Below are positions 1 to 5,062 of a stretch of DNA of 5,367 nt, one piece after another; the first letter of the stretch is position 1, and every line of letters begins with the position of its first letter. A model generated the notes under the pieces. That model was not told the DNA's origin and ran no database searches. It saw only the letters and a program-made list of their open reading frames with translations. This stretch comes from Deltaproteobacteria bacterium (GTDB lineage: Bacteria; Bdellovibrionota_C; UBA2361; SZUA-149; JADYYL01), in contig JADYYL010000346.1 in assembly GCA_020853655.1 (NCBI GenBank), positions 1 to 5,367 of the forward strand, given 5' to 3'. Position numbers and translations under genes: made by a program.

Positions 1-70
1 AATCAATTTCTCGCTGTCCTCCGCATAACAGTAGACTCGGTCGTACTTTCAACTGCGCGTGGATTTCAAT

Positions 71-814
71 ATGGCTGGCCAAGTCCTGGATCTGCTGCCT
101 TCGCGAAGGAGCTCCGATGAACGAGAGAGCATCTCTCCTGCAACGTTTCCGCCACGGCCTTCAGACACCATCGAACCAAAATTCGGAACGAACCTTGGGG
201 GTGTTGCTTCGACGACCGAAACGTCGAAGCCTCAGAGTGCGGACGCACGAGAGAGGCCATCTGGTCAAAACCCCGCCACGTCCACCGACCTTCCAGTCCC
301 TGTGCGAGGCGGAGGGTATATCTTTGGAGACTCTGTGCACGCCTTGAGCTGGCCCGACGAACTTCTGACAGCGCAACTGCCTCGGTTCCGACAGGCTGGC
401 GTCTCGGTGCTTTTCCTCGAGAGCTTTAGTGACCGTCAGCAGCCGATTCTCAATGCATATTTTGAGTCCCCCACAGAGGCCAACTTTTCGAAGATCAAAG
501 CCGCCGCAGCAGAGAGAAACGCTGTCTTTTCAGAAGCAGAGCAGAATCTCGTTAGAACTTCGGTTGCCAATCAGATTCGACCTATTGGAATCGAAATGCA
601 CCGACCCGATGATCGATTGGATGTAAGAGATGACTATTGGGTAAAGACGATCAGCTCGTACTTGAAGAGTAATCCTGAAACGACTTGGATCGCATTTGTC
701 GGCGCGACACATTTGGAAGGCGGTGGTTTCTATCCGAGTTACGTCGGAGTCGACCAAAAGTTATCAGCACCTTCTCTGCGACTCGAGAGTGTTCGACCTC
801 GGAAGGAACACTGA
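71..814 (+). CDS. TIKI/ChaN-like domain protein, possible toxin or effector
   Basis: The product is 247 residues from ATG 71, or 251 from GTG 59; residue numbers here count from GTG 59. I favour ATG 71 because GGA lies 7 nt upstream of it, while GTG 59 has no Shine-Dalgarno; an in-frame stop at 32-34 limits the start. Residues 1-84 are rich in Pro, Ser, Thr and charged residues and look disordered. From about residue 86 a compact domain begins: GDSVH (90-94) after a beta strand, VSVLFLES (115-122), a helical middle, RPIGIEM (174-180), then IAFVGATH (211-218) and a final strand SLRLE (239-243). This order (G-D/E-x-x-H, strand-LE, strand-ID/E, VGxTH) matches the Tiki superfamily domain known from ChaN and from PMT C1-like toxins, where the conserved His and acidic residues probably bind metal or form the active site. 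The family is recalled from motifs, not from a search. The gene stands alone: no signal peptide or membrane helix, and the next gene is convergent. Role as a host-directed or polymorphic toxin is inference. Confidence 0.6.
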   Translation: MAGQVLDLLPSRRSSDERESISPATFPPRPSDTIEPKFGTNLGGVASTTETSKPQSADARERPSGQNPATSTDLPVPVRGGGYIFGDSVHALSWPDELLTAQLPRFRQAGVSVLFLESFSDRQQPILNAYFESPTEANFSKIKAAAAERNAVFSEAEQNLVRTSVANQIRPIGIEMHRPDDRLDVRDDYWVKTISSYLKSNPETTWIAFVGATHLEGGGFYPSYVGVDQKLSAPSLRLESVRPRKEH

Positions 815-891
815 CTCTCTGCCCCCCAGCTTACCACCGTTATCTTTCGCCAACCGCTGCCCTGTATATGGCGTATGCTTTCTCCCTTCCC

Positions 892-915
892 CTGCGTAAG
901 GACGCAGATTCTGCG
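892..915. other. Hairpin with an alternative third arm after the TIKI-like gene
   Basis: CTGCGT (892-897) and ACGCAG (902-907) form a perfect 6-bp stem with loop AAGG. CTGCG recurs at 911-915 and can pair with CGCAG (903-907) instead, giving two mutually exclusive stems. The hairpin lies 78 nt after the stop of the TIKI-like gene, so it could end or protect that transcript. No T-run follows, so I do not call it an intrinsic terminator. Confidence 0.25.
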
Positions 916-957
916 CTATAACTTCGACCGATCTCCCGGAGGAGAGACAGGGACGCT

Positions 958-969
958 CACGTCGACGTG
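958..969. repeat. Perfect 12-bp palindrome
   Basis: CACGTCGACGTG is fully self-complementary. It lies in the 235-bp gap between two convergent gene ends, an unusual place for an operator. Function is unknown. No gene start lies near enough downstream on either strand, apart from an unsupported 21-codon reading frame at 978-1043. Confidence 0.3.
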
Positions 970-1049
970 CACACTCGATGAACAGTAAATCCGTTGTTAT
1001 GCGAGTGGACGCTTCTCAGATGTCACGAAGTGCGCTGGACTAGGTCACC

Positions 1050-1808
1050 TTACTTATCGAGTTTACGAACGACCTTCACCAACTTGCCGAGTGTCGAGTG
1101 CTCTTCGGATTCGTGAAGAAGCTGTGAGATCTCTTGAATTAGTCGTTTCTGCAAATCTCGAATGCGTTTCAGTGCTTGGGCTGGAGTCTCATCGCCGATA
1201 GCAAAGCCACAAGCTTCTGACGTATAGCGGGTCGAACCAAGGACATAAAGGATCGCTTCGGGATTAACTCCGGCGTCGATCGATTGCCCCAGCGCGAGAA
1301 AGTTGCCGAGTGATAGATCGCTGAAATGATCGAACAGCCAAAGCAGATCGTACATATCCTTCTCACTCGCACGCGAGACGAGCGTCGCACTCTTCATTCT
1401 CAGTAATGTCTCGAGCGAAGCGACACCGAGCCGTTCTCCGACTTCTAACCGAGTGCCGACCCTGAAGAGGTTTTCATCGAGGACAACGTCGATAGTAAAT
1501 GTGTGGTCGAGGAGCTCGACCACTCTGCGCTGATACGTCTGCGAACTTTGGCGACTCGTGATGATGGCGCCTTCTTGCTCTAACAGGTCTACCGCACGCC
1601 AGGTGGCTTCAAATGAGAACGGGCTCGCGCAGAACAGATCTAAATCGTCCGAACGACGGTGACCCGCATAAAATCCTGCGAGGGCAGTTCCGCCGACGAG
1701 CATCATCTGCGAGTCGGATTTCTCCGCTACTGAGAGAAATGCGCGAAGCAGGCCTCGGGGCAGTACTTTCTTTGCTAAATCAAGCCGAGGTTTTTCTGTA
1801 GCGACCAT
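1050..1808 (-). CDS. AbiEii/AbiGii (DUF1814) nucleotidyltransferase toxin
   Basis: A 252-residue protein of the AbiEii/AbiGii toxin family, DNA polymerase beta-type nucleotidyltransferases. Characterised members inhibit growth; some transfer nucleotides to tRNA acceptor ends. The order of motifs is intact: LVGGTALAG (37-45) is the nucleotide-binding GG-x-A segment; RRSDDLDLF (51-59) gives the metal-binding D55 and D57; TIDVVLDE (105-112) gives the third acidic residue, D107; and K139, R146 and KDMYDLLWL (150-158) are the family's K...R...KDxxDL motif. Residues 205-252 form a charged helical tail. Length fits the shorter DUF1814 proteins, and all expected catalytic residues are present, so an active enzyme is likely. 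It starts at ATG 1808, inside the end of the XRE gene, with a 34-bp overlap that implies translational coupling and joint transcription. Its upstream partner is the presumed antitoxin. The RNA target is not deducible from sequence. Confidence 0.9.
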   Translation of the reverse strand: MVATEKPRLDLAKKVLPRGLLRAFLSVAEKSDSQMMLVGGTALAGFYAGHRRSDDLDLFCASPFSFEATWRAVDLLEQEGAIITSRQSSQTYQRRVVELLDHTFTIDVVLDENLFRVGTRLEVGERLGVASLETLLRMKSATLVSRASEKDMYDLLWLFDHFSDLSLGNFLALGQSIDAGVNPEAILYVLGSTRYTSEACGFAIGDETPAQALKRIRDLQKRLIQEISQLLHESEEHSTLGKLVKVVRKLDK

Positions 1809-2257
1809 ACAATCTCACACTGTTCAGCACGTTTGGGGTGAATGCGTGATTTGAATCGCGGAAAACGCTTCCAAACGTTTTTCCCGGCGATCTTTGCGGC
1901 GTCAAATAATCCAACTATCTGAACGAGGCGGGCGAGGGCGGAAGGCTCGGATCTGACAATGGCGATCGCGAACTCTTCAAGTGACGGATACAATCGATCC
2001 CAAAGGTATTCCGCCTCAAGCTGCTTACGCTCGCGAGGAGATACGATGTCGTCCTGCTCGAGCAGCATGGAGATGGGGACCGAAAGCCCCGCGGAGAGAT
2101 TCTTCAATACGCTCAATGAGCAGTTTATCTGCCCATTCGATTGATCACTTTTGAACCAGAGGGAAACGGCCTGCCGAGATACCCCGGCAAGCCGTGCTAG
2201 GTCGGACTGCGTCAGACCACGGAGAGCGAGCAAGAGTTTTATCAGCCAGTGAGACAT
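1775..2257 (-). CDS. XRE-type HTH protein, probable antitoxin of the AbiEii pair
   Basis: A 160-residue protein starting at ATG 2257. Residues 5-66 form a Cro/C1-type helix-turn-helix: LTQSDLARLAGVSRQAVSLW (15-34) holds the scaffold and recognition helices, followed by LSVLKNLSAGLSVPISMLL (48-66). The remainder is a C-terminal domain with LARLVQIVGLF (108-118) and WKRFPRFKSRIHPKR (129-143), a segment I recall from proteins encoded next to AbiEii toxins; this is memory, not a search. It is the first gene of a two-gene operon and overlaps the toxin by 34 bp, the usual order for type IV toxin-antitoxin modules. The usual partner AbiEi has a winged-helix N-terminus; here an XRE domain occupies that role. 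It probably represses its own promoter at the dyad 30 bp upstream. The purine-rich GGTGGG 11 nt before ATG is a weak and distant ribosome-binding site. The antitoxin role is inferred from position and family. Confidence 0.85.
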   Translation of the reverse strand: MSHWLIKLLLALRGLTQSDLARLAGVSRQAVSLWFKSDQSNGQINCSLSVLKNLSAGLSVPISMLLEQDDIVSPRERKQLEAEYLWDRLYPSLEEFAIAIVRSEPSALARLVQIVGLFDAAKIAGKNVWKRFPRFKSRIHPKRAEQCEIVWSLQKNLGLI

Positions 2258-2262
2258 GAGTC

Positions 2263-2291
2263 AGCTTACCCACCGCAAACCAGAAAGTCAA
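2263..2291 (-). promoter_or_regulatory. Candidate promoter of the XRE-AbiEii operon
   Basis: On the minus strand TTGACT (2291-2286) is a good -35 box. After a 17-nt spacer comes TAAGCT (2268-2263), a weak -10 with 3 of 6 consensus bases. Transcription would start at or next to ATG 2257, giving a leaderless or almost leaderless mRNA. A start further upstream, in the AT-rich stretch 2303-2330, is an alternative: TTAGAA/TTAATT with 17-nt spacing, also weak. Confidence 0.35.
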
Positions 2292-2302
2292 TCTCACTTG
2301 AC
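2287..2302. promoter_or_regulatory. Candidate operator dyad of the XRE regulator
   Basis: GTCAA (2287-2291), a 6-nt spacer TCTCAC, then TTGAC (2298-2302): a perfect 5-bp inverted repeat 30 bp before the XRE start codon. Its promoter-proximal arm coincides with the -35 hexamer TTGACT on the minus strand, so binding would block RNA polymerase. This arrangement is typical of autorepressing antitoxins. Binding by this protein is inference. Confidence 0.4.
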
Positions 2303-2541
2303 AATTAAGTCTTTTTATTTAGGGTTTCTAAGAGGTTAACAGCCACCAAGAGACATGACCATCCTCGCATCTGGCGCGCGATTCTCGTGTCCAGAGCCTG
2401 TCGATCGAATAGATTGACCCCGCCGTTGCCAGGGAGGCGCCTCGTCCGGAAATCGGTAGACGGTCTTAAAGGATCGAGCCGCGCTCCGTGCCGGTGGTCT
2501 CTTCCCCCCCGCCTTTCCTTCCCCCCGTCTTTTCTCGGAGT

Positions 2542-2565
2542 CTCTGCGCAGCGTTAAGCAGATTA
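2542..2565 (+). repeat. Imperfect 24-bp direct repeat, copy 1
   Basis: This begins with the 12-mer CTCTGCGCAGCG and aligns without gaps to 2724-2747 at 20 of 24 positions. All four differences are transitions. Both copies follow a C-run and a TCT-rich segment, so the original repeated unit may have been longer. The core GCGCAGCG occurs a third time at 2578-2585. Confidence 0.45.
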
Positions 2566-2723
2566 AATTAAGTCCGCGCGCAGCGTGCGTATCGACGCTC
2601 GAATTGACGTCTCTCCCGAACCTCCTCCAGCGATCTCGCGAATTCACCTTGCGTGAGACGCCCCCAGCCCACGTGGCGACAACTAAGCGAGCCTCTCCCG
2701 TCAATCCCCCTCTCTCTCAAGCA

Positions 2724-2747
2724 CTCTGCGCAGCGCCAAGCGGATCA
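2724..2747 (+). repeat. Imperfect 24-bp direct repeat, copy 2
   Basis: The second copy lies 182 bp after the first in the same orientation. It shares the 12-mer CTCTGCGCAGCG exactly and then AAGC and GAT with transition differences between. It is preceded by CCCCCTCTCTCTC, similar in character to the tract before copy 1. The pair could be remnants of a dispersed intergenic repeat or of a local duplication. Confidence 0.45.
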
Positions 2748-2829
2748 CGCCCCCTGGGGGAGCGGGGATCCGGGAAAACGATCCGGGAGGCGTTCATTCA
2801 GAGCATTGCTTCATCGTACGGAACCTTTG

Positions 2830-2868
2830 AAAAACGTTTGTGGACGGCCCAAAGGCGACCGTCCACAA
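2830..2868 (-). terminator. Intrinsic terminator of the 622-residue gene
   Basis: Read on the minus strand, a perfect 10-bp stem TTGTGGACGG / CCGTCCACAA (plus-strand arms 2859-2868 and 2838-2847) encloses an 11-nt loop. It is followed by ACGTTTTTC, with five T residues at 2834-2830. It begins 4 nt after the TAG stop of the 622-residue gene. This has the form of a Rho-independent terminator and isolates that gene from the toxin-antitoxin operon downstream. Confidence 0.85.
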
Positions 2869-2872
2869 TCGG

Positions 2873-4741
2873 CTAGCGGTGATACTCGCTGACTGGCGGT
2901 TTCGCATTCCTCCTTCCTGATGTCAGCGAATTGAAGTTCGCGAGCACCGTCTCGAACAGGTAGGTCGGCAGCAGTTGCAACGCGACTGCCTCTACCGTCT
3001 CTTGACGACCGCAGGCTACCAGATATCGCAGCTCGGCGGCCGACGGTGACTTCACGAGAGTCGGGTAGTGCGTCGAGAAATGCTCGATCAGACCTCGCGC
3101 ATCGATGGTGATCTCCCTTTCACCCCAGACCGTTGAGGATCGGCTGAGCATCCACTCCGTCACCGCATACGCGGCGATGGCGGCGATGCTTTGGTCCGGC
3201 CCTTCATCGTCCTCGCTGCTGGCCCCCACGTCCCCCATGTGTATCCGGGCGACCTCGGAGGCTCGTCGGGCAGCATCGCCGTTGAGGAACGCTCTGAAGA
3301 ACAGACCGCCGAACGATGAGCTCGTCCAGATCGTACTCGGATGCGACCCGAGCGCCGTACAGAGATGGAAGAGCACGACGAGGTGGGCGTAAACGAGCGA
3401 GCCGAATTCGCCCCACCACGCCGGTCGATAGTCCCCGTAATCGAGAGCTGCACCTCCCCAGGTGATGTTCGCCGCCAGATTCCAATTCCAGGCGATTGTG
3501 AGCTTGGCGCCAAGCGCACTCCTAGCATTCGCGCCGCATCGTGTGACGATCCTCTCGAGAGAATCACGGGCGCACTCGGCCTCGAGCCCGAACTGTCCAC
3601 GCTCGATGTCGAAGACCTCCGCAAGGGCAAGCGCCGTGCCGAGGAAATGCATTTCCGCACTGACCTTCTCTCCTCCGCGCGAAATGATGTCACTGAGTCG
3701 AAGAGTCGACGGTGCATCGATCCACGCCTCACAGGGCACGACCAGCTGTTCGGCGAGCATCCCGGTCAAATCCACTCCGCTTGAGTCATCGCGGCGAAGC
3801 AGCCGTGCCGTCGCCACTGGACAGCGCGCAGTCAGCGTTCCGCCACGTCGGAGGAGACGATACCTCTCCTCCGCCTCATCCGGCATGTATGCACCTTCGG
3901 GCGCGGGGGAGTCCGGAGCGTGAACGATGTCCAGAAGAATCCCCGAGACGCCGTCATACTCAGCGCGATGCCCGAAGCGACTGGAACGGATCGACTCGAA
4001 CTGTACCCCCTGGAGCAGAACGTCCTTCGGGTTCGTGTTGCCGTCCGTGGCTGCCTTACGGCCGACCAAGTGGAAGCGATACCGCTTCGTACCGACGCCC
4101 TTGAACTGCCAGGCATACGGCACTCCCGGCTGATACTCCTCCAACCCCAGCGCCGCGCGCGTGAGGAGGAGGACACTCCGGCTGGCGAGCCAGAGCGCCA
4201 CGTATTCGAGCGGCGCTCCAGAGGGATCGGTGATGAACTCCAGTCCGAGCCGACGAAGCTCCTTGTCCGAGAAGGCCCGGCCGTTCAGACGAGGCATATC
4301 GATCATCGGGACGATCATCTTTCCGTCTTCGCGCGACACGAAGGGGTAGTGCGCCTCGCCGTCGCCCACAGAATCGAACGGCAGTGCGAGGAATCGGACC
4401 TTGACTGCGGGCTTCGGAGAGCCCGCACGGTAGGTCGCGTGGAACATCCGGTCGGGACCGAGCACGATGCCGGTCGGTCTCGATTCGGCGAATCGGAGCA
4501 CCTCCGCTGACGACGCGAGGCCGGCGTCGGGGCGGAACAACAGAGGGCCTGCATCAGACTTCGGGGGCGTCGGCCGGTCACTCGTCGTGAACTCGGCATT
4601 CAGCCAATCGACAACCGGCGAATCCTTGGGAAACACTGCGACTCGTCGAAGGTTGGCATCGGTCACAAGCTTCGTGGCAAAGCCGAGAAGCTGCGAGGGT
4701 CTTAGCGGGTCGGATCTGTCATCGTACGCGGCATTCGACAA
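2873..4741 (-). CDS. Unrecognised 622-residue protein; weak SelO-like motifs
   Basis: A soluble-looking protein without a signal peptide or clear membrane helix; I do not recognise its family. The start is TTG 4741, supported by GGAG 6 nt upstream and an in-frame stop at 4754-4756 that leaves little room for another. Visible features: a mixed N-terminal region (1-200); WQFKGVGTKRYRF (211-223); CPVATARLLRR (307-317); an aromatic-rich segment 414-450 with N425, then D434-Y435-G436, and PAWWGEFGSLV; an acidic stretch SSEDDEGPDQ (508-517); and a helical C-terminus. SelO/YdiU pseudokinases carry a KGxGxTP motif and, later, a metal-binding N-x8-DYG; K214-G-V-G and N425-x8-D434-Y-G match in order and in the second motif's spacing. 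However, the two lie about 210 residues apart, more than I recall for SelO, so this is a hint only. Base composition is clearly GC-richer than the toxin-antitoxin genes. It is a single-gene unit: own promoter candidate, long structured leader and own terminator. The neighbour at 5063 is divergent. Confidence 0.85.
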   Translation of the reverse strand: MSNAAYDDRSDPLRPSQLLGFATKLVTDANLRRVAVFPKDSPVVDWLNAEFTTSDRPTPPKSDAGPLLFRPDAGLASSAEVLRFAESRPTGIVLGPDRMFHATYRAGSPKPAVKVRFLALPFDSVGDGEAHYPFVSREDGKMIVPMIDMPRLNGRAFSDKELRRLGLEFITDPSGAPLEYVALWLASRSVLLLTRAALGLEEYQPGVPYAWQFKGVGTKRYRFHLVGRKAATDGNTNPKDVLLQGVQFESIRSSRFGHRAEYDGVSGILLDIVHAPDSPAPEGAYMPDEAEERYRLLRRGGTLTARCPVATARLLRRDDSSGVDLTGMLAEQLVVPCEAWIDAPSTLRLSDIISRGGEKVSAEMHFLGTALALAEVFDIERGQFGLEAECARDSLERIVTRCGANARSALGAKLTIAWNWNLAANITWGGAALDYGDYRPAWWGEFGSLVYAHLVVLFHLCTALGSHPSTIWTSSSFGGLFFRAFLNGDAARRASEVARIHMGDVGASSEDDEGPDQSIAAIAAYAVTEWMLSRSSTVWGEREITIDARGLIEHFSTHYPTLVKSPSAAELRYLVACGRQETVEAVALQLLPTYLFETVLANFNSLTSGRRNAKPPVSEYHR

Positions 4742-4745
4742 TGCA

Positions 4746-4751
4746 CTCTCC
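4746..4751 (-). promoter_or_regulatory. Shine-Dalgarno fixing the TTG start
   Basis: On the minus strand GGAGAG (4751-4746) stands before TTG 4741, with 6 nt between GGAG and the start codon. It decides the start of the 622-residue gene: no ATG or GTG with comparable spacing is available, and a stop codon lies at 4754-4756 in the same frame. Confidence 0.75.
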
Positions 4752-4760
4752 AGTCAAAAC

Positions 4761-4819
4761 CTTCAATCGACATGATTGAAGCAATGCGCTGAATCAGCGC
4801 TTGCACGGGAATGTTCCCG
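4761..4819. repeat. Three consecutive perfect palindromes in the leader
   Basis: Within 59 bp lie CTTCAATC-GACAT-GATTGAAG (4761-4781; 8-bp arms, 5-nt loop), GCGCTGA-A-TCAGCGC (4786-4800; 7-bp arms) and CGGGAA-TG-TTCCCG (4806-4819; 6-bp arms). They are unrelated in sequence and separated by 4-5 nt. All lie between the candidate promoter at 4886-4915 and the ribosome-binding site of the 622-residue gene, so the leader RNA would fold as three adjacent hairpins, the last ending 9 nt before GGAG. They could be DNA operators, RNA regulatory structure, or both. Confidence 0.6.
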
Positions 4820-4885
4820 CGTTCAACTGCCCAAACATATGGAGGAGAGAGCCAAAGCGATCGAGGCTTTGTCGTAGAGAGCGAA

Positions 4886-4915
4886 ACTATACCAGAGCCG
4901 TGCAATCGAAACCAA
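4886..4915 (-). promoter_or_regulatory. Candidate extended -10 promoter of the 622-residue gene
   Basis: On the minus strand TATAGT (4891-4886) matches the -10 consensus at 5 of 6 positions and is preceded by TGG (4894-4892), an extended -10 TGn. TTGGTT (4915-4910) sits at a spacing of 18 nt as a partial -35. Transcription would begin near 4879, giving a leader of about 138 nt that contains the three palindromes. Confidence 0.5.
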
Positions 4916-4958
4916 TGTAGGGGAGTCGTCCCCCTCCCATCCCGATGATATCCAAGTC

Positions 4959-5009
4959 CGGACTGCGCGGAGCATAAGCCGGGGGGGGAGGGATACTCTA
5001 CGCAGTCCG
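4959..5009. repeat. Inverted repeat with 33-nt loop spanning a G8 run
   Basis: CGGACTGCG (4959-4967) and CGCAGTCCG (5001-5009) are exact reverse complements, 9 bp each. They enclose 33 nt that include eight consecutive G (4981-4988) followed by AGGG. The right arm ends 53 bp before the ATG of the plus-strand membrane gene, so it could lie in that gene's promoter or leader. It does not resemble an intrinsic terminator on either strand, since no T-run follows. Confidence 0.45.
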
Positions 5010-5062
5010 TGCGACCATTTTCAAGGTGCTCCCATAACAAGACGCACCACTTCTGAGCATCT

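Larger units (their letters stand above)
2303..2829. other. Gene-free stretch with repeats and a homopyrimidine tract
   Basis: No convincing gene is seen here on either strand. The longest open frames (2336-2704 minus, 122 codons; 2604-2876 plus, 90 codons) overlap one another, are full of Arg/Pro/Ser low complexity, and run through the homopolymer tracts. From left to right there is an AT-rich segment (2303-2330), unassigned DNA (2341-2495), a pyrimidine-rich plus strand (2498-2537) with runs of seven and six C, two copies of a 24-bp repeat (2542, 2724), the palindrome CCCCCTGGGGG (2750-2760), and a doubled GATCCGGGA (2767-2775, 2780-2788). It may be decayed mobile or former coding DNA. Confidence 0.5.
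4742..5062. other. Divergent intergenic region with several inverted repeats
   Basis: This 321-bp stretch separates the TTG start of the minus-strand gene from the ATG of the plus-strand gene, so it should hold promoters for both. It contains the minus-strand ribosome-binding site, three adjacent palindromes (4761-4819), a candidate minus-strand promoter (4886-4915), a small hairpin GGGGA-GTCG-TCCCC (4920-4933), a run of eight G (4981-4988) and a long-range inverted repeat (4959-5009). I found no good plus-strand promoter; CATAAC (5033-5038) is a poor -10 without a -35. Confidence 0.5.

Noticed and set aside
1..120. Frame open from the window edge to TGA 118-120 (39 codons), possibly the end of an upstream gene
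   Set aside because: Too short to be significant, no recognisable motif, and it overlaps the start of the TIKI-like gene by about 50 bp. It can only be judged with upstream sequence.
3..347. Long open plus-strand frame overlapping the N-terminus of the TIKI-like gene, with ATG at 117
   Set aside because: Arg-rich composition and no motif. The recognisable domain lies in the other frame, and the overlap is better explained as a shadow.
978..1043. 21-codon plus-strand frame starting ATG 978
   Set aside because: The only purine-rich ribosome-binding sequence (GGAGGAGA, 938-945 area) is over 30 nt upstream, and there is no supporting protein feature.
2336..2704. 122-codon minus-strand frame in the gene-free stretch
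   Set aside because: Low-complexity Arg/Gly/Ser sequence that runs through the homopyrimidine tract and conflicts with the opposite-strand frame 2604-2876. No motif or ribosome-binding site was seen.
2830..2868. Terminator stem considered as part of a mobile-element inverted repeat
   Set aside because: Position 4 nt after a stop codon, an 11-nt loop and a following T-run fit an intrinsic terminator better. No matching second end was seen elsewhere in the window.
2604..2876. 90-codon plus-strand frame
   Set aside because: It runs through the direct repeat and the terminator stem into the end of the 622-residue gene, with no recognisable domain.
3105..4510. Many long open frames on both strands within the 622-residue gene
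   Set aside because: Shadows expected in high-GC coding DNA. They are Arg/Ser/Pro-rich, and only the 622-codon frame has a ribosome-binding site, a terminator and a balanced protein composition.
4702..5040. 112-codon minus-strand frame across the divergent intergenic region
   Set aside because: It includes the G8 run, the inverted repeats and the candidate promoter, would overlap the well-supported TTG start, and shows no family signature.
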